Assembly: GCA_022579005.1 (NCBI GenBank)
Contig: MU401462.1
Coordinates: 248,001-312,000 of the forward strand
Source: Poronia punctata
Taxonomy: Eukaryota > Ascomycota > Sordariomycetes > Xylariales > Xylariaceae
Reading direction: 5' to 3'
Length of the DNA stretch: 64,000 nucleotides
Shown piece after piece: positions 36,902-50,044 of this stretch. Each line of letters starts with the position of its first letter. The stretch's first letter is position 1. The notes under the pieces are model-generated. The model did not search any database. It saw only the letters and a list, made by a program, of their open reading frames with translations, and was not told where the DNA came from. The position numbers and the translations under genes are program-made.

Positions 36902-39900
36902 GTACTTTTTTTTTTAAATTATAGCTAACTATAGCTATACGTAAAAAATAAAAATAAAAAAAAAAACAAGGTTGCGTTTTTTAAAAAAGAGCATTTATAT
37001 AAAAGTAGGCATTTTATAGCAAAAGCGCTTTTAAAATAAAAAAAGCTCGCTTTTATAGCGTAACTGCTTTATAAGCACTATTATTTATTATTATACTTTT
37101 TAAATTTTTATACTTGCATTTTTATTTTTACTTACTTTTACTTTTTTTTTATTTTTACTTTTTTTTACTACCTTTTTGCTTATAATTAGTTATTTTTAAT
37201 TATTATACTTTTAATTTCTTACGTTGCGCTTTTAAGTTAAAGCTTTTTTATTATAGCATTATACTTATTTACTATTTAGTTTGCTTAGTAAAAAAAATTT
37301 GTTTTTATTATATTTAAACTTTAGTTAAAAAATATAAAAAAATAAAGCTAAGCTAGCACGCTAGTAATATGCTTAAAATTAGCTATTTTTTTACTACTAG
37401 TTTGTTTATACGTTATAAGCAATATATTAAGCGTAAAAATATATATAAAGTAGTAAGTAAAAAAAAATAAAAAAAAAATCTTTATATATATTTAATAAGC
37501 TGCGTAGCTAATTACGTATATATTAAAAAACGCTTAAGATTTAATAGCGCTTTTATTATAAGTTACTACGCTTTAAAAAAACAATAATAATAATAATAAT
37601 AAAAATTTTAAAAATTTTAAAAAGTTTTATAGTTTTATTTACTTTAACAATACTTACTAAGCTGCTTTTAATATAGTAGTAAAGCTAGTAGCTACTTTTA
37701 AAAATATAAAAAAAATTATTTGCTTAAAATATAGTTTAGCTTTTATAAAAAAGTTTAAAAGCGTATATATTGCTTATAACTTATTATTATATTACTACTA
37801 ATAATATTATAAAGTATAAAAATTGCTTACTAGCAGTTTTTTTAAAGTTGCTAAAAGCTTGCTTTTGCTACTAATTTGCATTTAAAAAGTAAAAAGTATA
37901 AAAAGCTTCTTATTTAGTTTAATATATAATTGCTTTGCTTTTTTTTTAGCAACGTAAAAGCTGCTAGCTAAAAAAAAGCAAAGCGCTAGTTTTTTGCTGC
38001 TATTTACTAAGCTATAATTACTAATAACTATTATATAAAAAATATTAAAAATATTTAAAAGCTTTTTAATAATACGTTGCTAGCTATTTATTTATAAAGC
38101 AAAAAGCTTTAGTTATAGTAAGTATAGTGTTAATTTATTAAAGTTAAGCTGCTTTAGCTTTAATAGCATTATAAAAGTAACTAAAAAGTATGTTATTAGC
38201 TTTTTAAAAGCAAAATAAAAAAAATAAAAAAAATTTTAAAAATTTTTTAATAAAAAATTTAAAAAGCTATATAGTAACATATTTAATAGTAGCGTGCTAA
38301 AGGCATAAAATTAGCTTGCTAGCGTTTTAATTTTATTTTATAGTATTTAAAGCTATTTTAGTAGCTTTAGTTTACTTAAGTTATACTAGTAAAATATTAC
38401 TATTTTAGCTTTATCTTTTTTTAAGTTATACGCTAGTTTTTATAATAGCTAATAAAGTACTAGCTACTTAACTTTATATATTAGGCTTTTAATTTTATAC
38501 TACTTATAATTAAAAATTTTATTAAATAACTACTAAAGTTTTTTTTTTTATTATATTTTATTATAACTATACTTTTTACTTTATTGTTATAAAGCTTATT
38601 TAGTATATTTTAACTAAGTAGCCTTTATATTACTAAGCAAACTAATAAAGTATAAAATATTAAAAAAACTTTATATTATTAAAGTAAGTTAATAATAATA
38701 GCTTGTTTATAAACTTTAGTAATATTAAATAGGCCTATTTATTTTTTAGCTAGCTTTAGTAATAGTTTTAAAATATAAAAGTATTTTATATTAACTTAAA
38801 CTTTATTTTTTTTTTATATTAAATTAAGTTAATATATGCTATATTAGCAGCGTTTATATAGCAAGTCTAGGCTTTAGCTATAAATAACTAGGCCTAAGTA
38901 GTTACTTTTTTAATTTATTTAGCAATATTTAAAGCTATTAAAAACTTATTTTATTAGTTTTTTGTTTTATATTTAAATAGGTTTGCTGTTAGTTTAGTAT
39001 TAAGTTATAAGTGCTAGCTATAATTTACAAAAAACAAGCTAAAGCTAGTAGCTTTTAATATTTAATTATTTATTATAAATTTAATTAATAGTAGCTAGTT
39101 TGCTTAGTTATTTTAATAATAACTATAGTAAGCTTTTAAATATTATTTTATTATAGTATTTATAATTTTTATTTGCTTATTAGTTTTAAAGTAGTATGCT
39201 ATAAAACGTAATAAAGTAATAGCTAGGTAGTAGTTTAACTTTTTTTAAAAAATTAAAATAAATTATAATTTTTAGTTTAAAACTATAGTTTTAAAAGCGC
39301 TATAAAGTTAATATACTACTAAAATAAAAACGTTTATAAGCATTATTGCTATAATATTTTTAATAAAAATAAAGTATTATATTTTAATAAGCTTATTAAT
39401 AATAATTAAAATATGCTTATAGTTAATTTTGTTTTACTTATATATTAATAGCAGTTTAATAAAATTAATAAATATATTAAACTAAAGCTTATATAAAATA
39501 GGTAGTAGTTTAAAAAAACTTGCTAGCAAGGTTTGTAAATTTTTTATACGCTAGTAAAGGTAGCATTTTTTTATAAACGTTTTAATATTGCTATTAAATT
39601 ATAGCTAAGTATATGTGCATTTAACTAAGTTAATAGTTTTAAATTGCTTTAAGTAGCTTGTTAGCAATATATTATAAGCGTATAAAATTACTTTAAGCTT
39701 TATAACGTTATTATTTAAAATAAAAACCTTATTTTTAATATAAATTTGTTTTTATTTAATAGTGCAGTTTATAAAGGCGCTTTAAAAACATTTTTATATT
39801 AGTTTTAAAAAGCAGCAAACTTTTAGATTTTTAATTTTAGCAATAATTTAAAAAACTAGTAATAACTATATATAAGCATTATTAAGTACTTTATTAATTA

Positions 39901-42900
39901 AGGCTATGTTGCTAATAAGTTATAAGTATGCTAGTGCTTTATTACTACTAGCTTACTTATTAAGTATAAGTAGTATTTAAAATTTATATACTATTTAGTT
40001 ATTAGTAGTATTTATTTTGCTTGCTAGCTTATTGCTAAGCTATTAAAAAAGTATATTAGGTATTATAGCTTTTATTTTTAGCTAGTATATAATTTAAAAC
40101 TTAAAGTTGTTAAAAAATTTTAACTAATAAACTTATTATTAATTTAAAAGCTTTATAATAGCAAAGTGCTAAAGACTTTTATAGTTAATAATAACTTTAA
40201 TAATGTTTTTATACTTTTAAAGTTTTAAGCACTATTTTTTAAAAGCTTTAATAATTGCTAAAAGCTTTTTATTATAAATTTTATAGTTATATTTAGCTAA
40301 AGTATGTTTTGCTAAAAAAAAAGTAATTAAGTATTAAGTATTTTTATTATTAAATTAATAAAAAATGCTACTTAATGCTTAGTTAAACATATTAACTTTT
40401 ATTATAGTTTTTTTAGCAAGGTTATAGTAAGCAAGGACTAAAGCAGTAGTAAACGCTTTTTTAAGCGCTTTAAAAGCAGCAAAAAGCTGTTTGCCTAGTA
40501 AGCTTAGCTACTTTTTTTTGCTTATAAGTTTTATAAAAAGCTGTACTATTACTAAAAAGCTTTTAATAAAGCGTTAATAGTAGTTTATAAAGCTAATAAA
40601 TTACTATAGGTTTTAAAAAGTATTTAGTAGTTTTTAAGTTATAATAGCTTTAATTTTAATAAAGTTTATACTAATTTTATTTATTAAAATAATAAAGCTT
40701 AAGTACTTAGTTTTAATAATATTAAATTTGCATTTTATAATATTAATTATAAAGCTGGCTTTAATAAGCTTTGTTAATATTTTATAAACGTGTTGCTTAT
40801 GCTTTTTTTTTAAGTTGCTATAAATAAAAATATTATTAAAGTATGCTATAGTATACTTATTTAAAATATTAAAAAAAACGTAGTTAATATAGTGCTAAAA
40901 ACTACTAAGTGCTTTTATTATATTAAAGTTTATAACTAAGCACTTAAATAAGCTAAACTTAGTAATAAATACTATTTTTTACTTATTTTTAAAAGCAATG
41001 TGCAAGCAATTAAAAGTTATAATAATATTAAGTTTAGTATAAAATTTTGCTTTATATAAAGTATTTAAGGTTTTTTAAATTAGCAGGATAAAGTATTAGT
41101 TTTTAATTATAACATTATTAAAGCTATAATAGTTAACATAAACTTATATACTTTTTTTTAGCTTTTTAGCTAAAAAAATAAAAGCAGCTACTAATAAAAA
41201 GCTAGCGTATATAAACTTTTTTACTAAGTAATTATTTAAATATTTTTAAACTATTAATAACTTTTAAGAAGATATAAGTTATATTATAGCGCTAAAAAGT
41301 TTTTTTTTAAAAATAAAGTTAATTTTATAGTTATAAAGCTAGTAAAAAAAAAAAGTTTTTATGTTTTATAGTAAAAAGGTATTAAGTAAGTTATAATACT
41401 TAGCTAGTAGCTTAGTAAGTATTTTTTTTTTTATAAAAAAGTTTTTATATTTAAAAAATTTATTAATATTTTTGTTAGCTATTTACTATAAAGAAAACGT
41501 TTTTTATACTTAGTTATAGTACGCTTTAAGCTTAAGTAAAAAGGCTTAAAGTTTTAAAATATTTTTGCTAGTAAGTAGTTTATATAAAAGTATTAATAAT
41601 ATATTAAAAGCAAAGCGCTTTACTAAGTAGTAGTTAGCAGCTATGCTATTATTTAAAATTTAGCAAAAAGCGTTTATAATAGCTATAAACTTAGTAAATA
41701 GTATTAAATTAATAATAGTACTTTTTTATTTTACTATTAAAAAAAAGGCGGCAGTATTAATAAAGAGGACTAAAGCTTAAGGTATTTTAAGGCTAGGTTT
41801 AGCAGTATTTTATTATTATAATATTAAGTTAGCTTTAGTTTATTTTTTTATTGCTATGTTATTTTTAATTATAAAAGTACTTTTTTGCTAGTTAATAACT
41901 AGGTTATATTACTATAGCTAAAAAAGCTTTAAAATAACGTTAGTATTGTTTAATAGCTAAGTATATAGTTTTAAATTTTTAATATATTTTTTAAGCTAGT
42001 GCTAAATAGTGTAGCATTAAGTAACCTTTTTAGCTATTATACTATTAGCAAGGTAAAGAGTATAGGGGTAAGCAGTAATGTAAAAAGTAAAGTTATAAGT
42101 TTATATAAATAAAGTATTAATAAAACTATAAAGAAAATAGCTTAAGTTAATAAAGGTTTAATATAAAATTAAAGTATTATTACTATTAAATATATTAGTA
42201 TTAAAGCTAAAAAATATATTAAGCTTTATAAACTATATATATAAGTAATTTCTTTTAGTTTTTTCAAACTTTATATAATGCTTTTAGCTATAGCTTAAGC
42301 TAAAAGCTACTTTTTTTTTAACTTAATTTAAGTAGTTAGTGTTAACTTTTTTATTTTTTTTTACAATTTTTTAGCTTTTAATAATTTATAAAATATAGCT
42401 AAGTATTTTAGCTAACTATAATATTAGCAAAGCTTAAGTTGCTTGTGCCTTTTTTTTTTTTTAGCTATAAAAAGGCTTTAAAGCTTTATTATTATAAGCT
42501 TACTTAAGTTTATAAGGTTTTTTTAAATATAATTATTAGTTAATAAAGTAAAGTTATATGCTAAAGCATAGTAGTTTAAGCAAAAATCCTAGTTAGTAAT
42601 ATTATTTAAAAGCTATTATAAAAGGTTTATTTAAGCTATAATATTATTAGGTTTAAAGTAACTTATTTATAAAATAAAAGTGTTTTAAAATTTTTTGTTA
42701 ACTTTAGCTTAGAGCTGTTTAATTTATTATAAAGGAGTATGTTAGCTTTTATTAGCAAGTTAAATAAAGGTAAAAATAAAGCTAGTAAATAAAGCATTGC
42801 TTTGCTTTAATTTTTTAAACTTTTAAATAGCTTTTAAGTAAATGTTAATAATAATATAAAACGTATTTAAGTTTGCTAGCATATTATTATAGTTTTTTTA

Positions 42901-44034
42901 GCTAGCAGGCTATTTAAAGTTATTAAAAAAGTTGCTTAATACTTATTTAACTTATAATTAAACTTATATAAACATTGTACTAAAAAGGCTAAAGTAAATA
43001 AATAAGATTTTATTTGCTAGTATTAGGTAATAGTTTTTATTTAAAGTAAATTTAAGTTTAAGTTAGCTACGCTAGTTAATATATTTTTTTTATTGCTTTT
43101 TATTATTTTTTTTTAATTTATTAAAAAAAGGGGGGCTGCTAATTTAGTTGCGTAGTAGTTTTTTATATATAGGATATATAAGCAAAATAGTAGCGCTAAA
43201 AGAAAATATAACTTAAAATATAAAAGTAATAAGGTTAAAAGCTATAAGTATGCTAAGTAGTAAGGCTAAAACAGGTTTTTATAAAGTAGCTATTTTTTAT
43301 AAAGCAATGCTAAGCTGGCTTTATAACGTTGCTATTTTAGCTTAAAGCTATATATTATTTTATTATGCTTTATTATATTATTACACTGCTTATTTTAGCT
43401 AAGCAGTAATAATGTTTTTTTTATTAATAGTATTTTAATACTATTTTTTAGCAGTAGCAAAATTGTTTTAAAGCTTAATATGTTTTTTTTTTAGCTATTG
43501 TTTTTTAAAGTAAAGTTGCTAGTTTACTACTTTTAATTTATTTGCGCGTTATTAAAGCTGCTTAAGTTATTTATTATTTAAGCTTGCTTATTATTATAAT
43601 TTAATAACTTATTAAAACTTGCTTACTACAATATTGTTAATAAGCTATAAGATTTTTAATAGCTTTTTACTAGCTAGTTTACTACAGTTAAAATAGTTAA
43701 TAAAAACGTAGTAGTTAGTATTAAGTTTATAAACAGTTTGCTAAAAGGCTAAAAAAAGGGCTAAAATTGTGCTAATACTATTAGGCTAAGGCTAAAGCAA
43801 AAAAAAAAAGGTTAGTTAGCAAGACAGGGTACTGCTAAATCTAGAGTTTATAGTATGCTTTTAAAGTATGTACTAGGGTAAGCGTAGTAGTATTGTAGCA
43901 GTGTTAATAAGTAGGTAGTTTTTTAGCTTTATATTAGTATGTTGTAAGTTTTACTTAGTAGGTAGCGGTATAGTAAATGTGTTAGCTAAAGGTTTTATTA
44001 ATAGTAATTAATAAAGATTTAAAGTATAATAAAC

Positions 44035-44194
44035 TATTATAGTTTACACTACTAGGGGATTTATAATAACTTATTGTTATTGTACAAAGAGGGAAGGTTT
44101 TTTTAAAAAGCAGAGGTCTCTTATATTTACTTATATAGGCGTTTTGGTGTAGACTTGGCCTGTACACGTAGGCACCGAAACCGGAACCGTGACA
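44035..44194 (-). repeat. LTR, right copy (5' LTR of a minus-strand element)
   Basis: This is the less mutated copy, 160 bases. Its outer 70 bases keep GGCCTGTACACG, GGCACCG and CCGTGACA, while the left copy has A/T at those places. On the minus strand it begins TGTCACGG and has a TATATAAG box about 58 bases in. A 61-codon frame at 43982-44167 is a chance frame over the LTR edge. Confidence 0.85.
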
Positions 44195-44199
44195 CTAAC
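44195..44199. repeat. Target-site duplication, right copy (CTAAC)
   Basis: Exact repeat of the five bases at 36737-36741, directly following the ACA end of the right LTR. Confidence 0.85.
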
Positions 44200-45151
44200 T
44201 TTGTGCTAAGTACTTGGGCATATCTTCCTTGTCAAAGATCCCTAGCTGTCTCAACTTTTAAATAGATCTCATCCCTTGTAAGCATGATTTAGATAAATCT
44301 AGACCAAGAGTGTTAACCTTATTTCCCCTGCAGCATAACGCTCTAGTCTAACCACGTTAACCTACTTACAAGGGAAACATTCGAGATTGAACCCCTGTTT
44401 GTTCCCGATCACCCCCTGTAGCCTGTAGCCTGTAGGAAGTTGGATTACATAATCCCTCTTACAATGATGTGTACAAGTCATGAGGCATCTGCCCTATCGA
44501 GCCTTTGTCTGGATATTTCCAACAAGGTCAAGAGGGCGATCCAAAGATGGCCAGGTGCCGTCATGCCAGTAGCAAGGATTGATTTGTCGGCAGCCCTGCG
44601 AGCGAGGTAATTGCAGATTCTATCAGTGGTTGGACAGTGTCGTCTTAGCCAACAAAATCCTTGTTGGTATATGTATACTCGTCGTATGTCGACTATAAGG
44701 TGAACACCAGCCTGCTCATAGCAGATATCGCAAAAAGGGGTGTAAAGCGCTGGGCACTAGTATTTGGATAATCACTACCCGGCCAGTACGCGCGGCTCCA
44801 ACCATCACTGCCTTACTTATAGCCCTGCTCAACGTCCCTGTAACGAGGCGATATTGAGGCGGACGTCCCATCTTCTCCCTGAGCTGTGTCAGAGAACACC
44901 CATCACACTCTAGCAATCACCTGCTTCCCTCATCCAATTGTGGCTGGTGGCACCCTTGGTTTCTGTCTGTAGGCGTTGCGTGCTATACGTCTGTCTTGCC
45001 TCTATAAATTGGCCTGTATTGTGCCTATCACCGCCCATGCCAAGTTTTCTTGGCGTAGAATAGGATCGGTGGCAACGGTATGCGGCTCCTTCACGATACT
45101 CTTGTGGTTTGTGTACTCGGCCGCGTATTTACTCCTGCGTATGGCGCATGC
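44200..45151. other. Intergenic region right of the retroelement
   Basis: About 950 bases of normal composition, free of RIP signs from the first base after the target duplication. No gene is supported. The right end is the 3' flank of the prefoldin gene. Confidence 0.55.
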
Positions 45152-45818
45152 TTATGTTTCGAGATTAATGCTCTTCCCAAACCGTGCGTACAGCTGGACT
45201 TTCAGCTGCTGCATCTCCTCTTTTATAGATCCAATCTTGTCCTCCAACTCCGAGACTTCCTCTTCTACTCGTGTCGTTGAAGAGGCAAGCATTTCTTGGG
45301 CCTGGGATAATGGTACGTGGAAGAAGGAATCGCCAATTTTATATCTGCATTGGTTTCCGAGCTGTTAGCCTCGTTTTGGGGTACGTGTGGATGAGACCAC
45401 CCGAGGGGAACAATTATCGATCGGTATGCGCTTACGGTACATTCTCGTCTTCGTCCGCAAGTTCAAGTTCCATCGTCACATCGTCGAGTTCCTCTTTTTC
45501 TTTCTATACGTTTGCCACGATCGGTCAGCATTTGTGTCGTGCGCATAATGCCAGGTTGGTGTCGACCCCAGTAGTCCGCCATTCGTACATTCTTGGCTTT
45601 GAGGTCTTCGTCCAGAAGTAATTGGCGCTGGTGGAGGCTGCTGAACTTATTGATTCTGTCCTGATCTTCACGGCGGACTTCGACCTCGTCGCCGGTGGCT
45701 TCATCATCCTTCTCGAGCTAATAGCAAAACACACAGAGAGTAGGTAGTTAGTTGGACCACGACTGCTCCTACGTAGCTTAATATTGGCATGAAATCTACA
45801 TACCATGCGCCGGTTCAT
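45152..45818 (-). CDS. GIM3: Prefoldin subunit 4
   Basis: Exons on the minus strand are 45818-45804, 45717-45589, 45503-45436 and 45344-45152, giving 134 residues, the normal size for this subunit. Prefoldin is a cytosolic hexamer that passes nascent actin and tubulin to the CCT chaperonin; subunit 4 is one of the four beta-type subunits. The N-terminal helix has VRREDQDRINKFSSLHQRQ, then LELADEDENVPYKIGDSFFHVPL forms the beta-hairpin region. The C-terminal coil ends LKVQLYARFGKSINLET, diagnostic for subunit 4. Introns are 86, 85 and 91 bases, each with a CTAAC or CTGAC branch point. The first coding exon is only five codons (MNRRM). A CAACAG just upstream could be a splice acceptor, so a further 5' exon is possible. 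It diverges from PRMT5. Confidence 0.93.
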
Positions 45819-46787
45819 CTTGGGCAGCTGTTGACGAGAAAACGCAACACAACCAAGCTAGTAAGAAGTATATATTGCGGGTGCTATCGATCACCAAGTA
45901 ATCAAGTCTAATAGACGGCTCGGTTCATCTGTTAGACAGCCTATAAATTATGATTTATGATGGAGTGAAACAGCAGTTGGCAAAGCTGGTTGAGGGGCAG
46001 ACGCCCCGAGATAGTAATATCAACCAAAGTATGTATTATTTGAAGCTCATTTACCCAGACTCCAGGGTACATTCTCTCGACACAGTAAAAGGTATCGGCG
46101 AGACACTGTCGTGGGGAGACCCTTGTTACCTTCCCGACGACACCAGGGTACACAATCCAGCATACGAAACCCCACAGAGTCAAACATTACCGTTTTACCC
46201 CCCAATGCCCCATGAAGAGGAATTAGGTTGTGGGTTTTTGAAGGGATTTCAGGGCCTGCTGGTGGGCTGCGGAATAGTGCAATAGGGCTGAGGATTCAAG
46301 AGAAGTTTGTCGCAAGGGTATTCGTTTTGATTGTACCTACTTGTTTAGCCTGTTGAGGTATCCTGTTAGGCAAGATTGATACCCAATACTGACTTTTGGT
46401 TAGTACCCGTATTGTCGGTAGCTCCTTACTCGAGTAATTGGATTTTTTTTCTTTGGTGAGAATTGAACGGGCTTGACCTAGCCATAGTGTTGGTTGGTTG
46501 AGATAGGTAGATTAGCTACATACATAAACCACTCGGAAACCCCATCAAGGACGGAAGCTACCGCTCTGCAAATGTGGATAGCTCCGAGGACGTGAAACTG
46601 TTTCTTAACATATCTTAAATCAAAGATTGTTTGAATTTCACGACCCTCGGAATGTTCTAGCTTGACCGGCTCATTGTTACCAAACTCTCCCTTTTCAGCC
46701 CACCCACCTACCTCCACCAAGGTCGTACATATACTACTCCAATTGAAAGCCCTACACAAATTTTTATAAGAGCTGGACTGGTTCACA
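45819..46787. other. Divergent intergenic region between prefoldin 4 and PRMT5
   Basis: About 970 bases serving two promoters. A 111-codon ATG frame at 45950-46285 (plus) is the longest in the stretch; it has no recognisable motif and could be chance or a short unannotated transcript. No other feature is supported. Confidence 0.5.
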
Positions 46788-49344
46788 ATGGCCCACGAAT
46801 ATGATAATCAGGACAGTCGCTCAGACGACACACGTCCGCACTTTTATATTGGCCAACATGACTCGACACGGGACAAGACGCCCTCTCACTTACAATACGG
46901 GCAGATACTGAACTCGGGTGTAAGAGGTCTTCACCCGTCAACTGCTGGCGCTATCTTGCCTAACACGATCGTGTAGTTCCGGTTTGTCACGACCCCCATC
47001 ACCAATACCCGTTTCCATGACCGCATAGTCAAGCTCGTGCAAGTCAGTCTGTCCAAAGATGATGGTAAACAGAGTGCCGGATCTCTTGTAGATCCTGTTG
47101 TCCCACCCTTGACTCTTGAGGACACAAGCCTCTTCCCGGACGTCTACACCAGCGGCTTTGTCGCATACGCTAGTCCATGGATCGATCTCTGCTCCCCAAA
47201 CCGTATTATTGCGAGCATCTCCAGACAAGTCCTAAATCTCGAGGTAAATTATGCCAACTTCAGCGGTGTGCGTAATATCATCATTCCTGGCCCCAGACGG
47301 GACAGCGCACAGGTTGGCAACGGTCAAGGAGTCGCACAGTATGGCAGAGCGATACAGGAGGCGCTCTTGATCGGTACCCGTGTCAATCTAATCGTCCATC
47401 TTCCCATGTACCGTGAACCGGGCCTGGAGGAAAAGGTAGCACAATTATGCGACCCTTCTGAACAGCACGAGAAGTCGGTACCGGCGCCGGAAGAAGAGGA
47501 GGATATCGATCTCTTTAGTGTCTGGGATTCGTGGCATGTCATACGCACAACATGCGACTACGATTCCAGACTCTTCGTGGGTGAGTGCTCCTAACCGTCT
47601 CAGTAAAGCCACCGTAGCTGACTCTGCGAAGCCTTGAGGATACCCCGGGCCATGCCCGAGAAGGAACTACAAACAAGATGGTTCTCTGAGCCGCTTCAGT
47701 ACTTGACTTATAGTCCATCGACTTTCCAGATTAACAAGGCTGGTCATCCGTCTTTGAGTCGATATCACCAGGAGATGATCCACATGTACATGCGCTTAAA
47801 GCATGCGCCCTACTTTCTACTATGCGATGTTGGACCGGAGCTGAAGGAAGACCCGGAAGCGGCGCAGCCAACCGACGTTACATCAACGACAGAGTATCCA
47901 TCTTTAGCAGATGCCTCGGCAACGGAAATGGCGAGAAGCCAAGACAAAGCTCCAGGGCATAATGCCTACCTCGAGTATCTCCATTACGTGGAGAGACAGC
48001 AGAAGCCATACACAGGACTGGAATTAAGCACTCTGATGAATTTCCAGGACTGGCTGCAATCGCCTCTACAGCCCCTTTCGGACAATCTTGAAAGCGTAAC
48101 TTACGAGGTTTTTGAAGGTGACCCGGTCAAATACAACCAGTATGAGGCTGCTATTGCAGAAGCGCTGAGTGAATGGGACGAACTCAAGAAGCCGACCTCC
48201 TCGCCCGATGGAGTTGTGATCGCAGTGGCTGGTTCTGGCCGTGGGCCTCTTGTGACCCGGGCGTTGCAAGCGAGCAAGTCCACAGGGGTACCTGTAAAGG
48301 TTTGGGCGATCGAGAAAAACCCCAACGCGTACGTCTATCTGTTGCGGCAAAACCAGAAGGTGTGGGAAGAACGCGTGACGGTAGTGAAGACGGACATGCG
48401 AGCCTGGAAAGGCCCAGTCACCGCCTCTGACGACAAAGGCCAACCTGTTTATGGCAAAGTGGATATTCTGGTCTCTGAGCTCCTAGGCTCCTTTGGTGAT
48501 AACGAGCTTTCGCCCGAATGTCTCGATGGGATCCAGCACGTTTTAGCGCCTGACCACGGTATCTCGATCCCAAGCTCATATACAGCCCACCTAAGTCCAA
48601 TCTCAACACCACGCTTGTTTGCCGATATCAAGTCACGTGGGGAACAGGGAGACAGCAATGCCTTCAATACACCTTGGGTTGTGCGCCTTTTTGCCCTCGA
48701 CTTCGTAGCGCAACACGTGCCGGGCCATAGGCGCTTCCAGCAGGCTTGGGAATTCGAACATCCCCTGCCCCAGGAGACCATGGACACCGTGGCGGCGCGG
48801 AGGTCCGGCGGTGTCGTGGGAGGGGGCGGGGGTAGCATGGCTGGTGGAGTGGGTGCTAACGATCATAATGCCAGGCAGTGCCATCTCACATTCGTGTGTA
48901 AGTCACGAGGTGTGGTTCACGGCCTTGCGGGATACTTCGAGGCGGTGCTATATGCGTCACAGCTCGAGATGGAAAGGGGTGAAAGCACCCCGATGGTCGA
49001 GCTGAGTATACTTCCGGACATGATTGATAGAAAGAGCAAGGATATGGTTTCCTGGTTTCCCATCTTCTTCCCACTGAAGGTAGGCCGAGATTTCAGATAA
49101 TGCCACATACTCTCACTCCGCCAACAATACCACTTATGACCGTATAACTGACATCGGCTTACAGCAACCCCTATATTTCCCACCGGACTCTGAGCTCGAG
49201 GTTTCCATGTGGCGGCAAACAGATGATGGCAAAGTATGGTACGAGTGGATGGTGGAGGCTTTCATGTGGGTTTCTCCCACTCAGAGGCTCAAGGTTGGCG
49301 GTTCAGACCTTTGCAGTAGTCGTAAGGTGGCTTGTTTAATGTGA
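46788..49344 (+). CDS. PRMT5: Protein arginine N-methyltransferase 5 (PRMT5/Skb1)
   Basis: Exons are 46788-46919, 46977-47580, 47632-49079 and 49165-49344, giving 787 residues. The enzyme transfers methyl groups from S-adenosylmethionine to make symmetric dimethylarginine on Sm proteins, histones and others. The N-terminal TIM-barrel part starts FYIGQHDS and reads FRFVTTPITNTRFHDR across intron 1. The Rossmann core has YEVFEGDP with Phe406 (the residue typical of symmetric-dimethylating PRMT5) and AdoMet loop GSGRGPL (446-452). AIEKNPNA follows, then the double-Glu loop SELLGSFGDNE (Glu528 and Glu537). A C-terminal beta barrel ends with VWYEWMVEA. A Gly-rich insertion (about 585-610) sits in a barrel loop. 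Introns are 57, 51 and 85 bases with CTAAC or CTGAC branch points. It converges with the SmF gene, a likely substrate family in other eukaryotes. Confidence 0.95.
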
Positions 49345-50044
49345 CCAACGAGGCTACGTTGCACTTGTTGAATACCATTCTATGTCCGGACGACCATGCA
49401 CTACCGACTTGGGAATCTAGTTCGACAACAAAGCACGCGGAGAGCGGCCAGGAAACTTTGCATGATAGAAGTAGTAGACACTAAGTCTCTAACCTCTCAT
49501 GCTGAAACCACGCAAACGGCGTCAGAACGTTGGCTATATTGGGCGGTTGACTAGGCCCCTTCGGCATTCGTATGCTGAAGTATAGCTAGAAATAAAATAG
49601 CGACATGAGCCAAAAAAAAAAGTTCCCGTCTATCGTTTGTGCTTTGTATTCGTCTTTTCCCTATAGCGCCTTTGCAAAAAATGACACGAACATGACGAGG
49701 AAGAAAATGCCCATTTTCCACATGAATCAACGCCCAGTATTCTGTGCTGCATCTTGCCCTTCTGCCACAAGACAAGGCGAGTTTTGCTTCAAAGGTAGGC
49801 ATATATGTCTGCTGCAACCGTAGCTTATAACACCTTGATTGCAGCCGCCGTACCTCTCGCTCATGAGCAACAATATATCCGCACCGTCCCTTGTGGCTAG
49901 CCCCTTCATTCAACGGAGGTAGTTTTATTCCGCCATTGTATTCTTCTGTGGTGGGGGTATCAACCGTAGTTTTTTTCCGTCCGTCCGTCGATAAGATAAT
50001 ATATCCTTTTTGTATCCTCCTCCTCCTCCTCCTCTTCCTTTCTT
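49345..50044. other. Convergent intergenic region between PRMT5 and SmF
   Basis: About 700 bases hold the 3' UTRs of two convergent genes. Frames of 60-120 codons occur on both strands over the same bases (49551-49913 minus, 49605-49823 plus), with no product. A CCT tandem run lies at 50018-50035, next to the SmF stop. Confidence 0.55.

Larger units (their letters stand above)
36742..44194 (-). mobile_element. RIP-degraded LTR retrotransposon, 7,453 bp
   Basis: Two 160-base direct repeats border an extremely AT-rich interior, flanked by the 5-bp duplication CTAAC on both sides. Remaining G and C occur mostly as GC, AGCT or TAC; CA and TG dinucleotides are very scarce, the signature of repeat-induced point mutation (CpA to TpA on both strands). 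No ORF above about 60 codons survives, so gag, protease, reverse transcriptase and integrase cannot be recognised and the superfamily cannot be told from protein. Minus orientation is inferred from the LTR TATA-like box TATATAAG (minus strand, 44137-44130), the TGT...ACA ends seen best in the right copy, and an A-rich tract inside the left LTR. The element is dead. Flanking DNA at both sides returns abruptly to normal composition. Confidence 0.85.

Noticed and set aside
43982..44167. 61-codon frame at the right end of the AT-rich block
   Set aside because: It runs across the LTR border in RIP-mutated DNA and cannot be a gene.
45950..46285. 111-codon ATG frame on the plus strand between prefoldin 4 and PRMT5
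   Set aside because: No recognisable domain, and the bases are shared with an 80-codon minus frame; kept only as a possibility in the intergenic entry.
46440..46490. Possible tRNA B box (minus strand, GTTCAATTC)
   Set aside because: No T-arm stem, acceptor pairing or A box could be found around it.
49300..49344. CaaX-like ending of PRMT5 (ACLM)
   Set aside because: The Cys is third from the end rather than fourth, so it is not a prenylation box.
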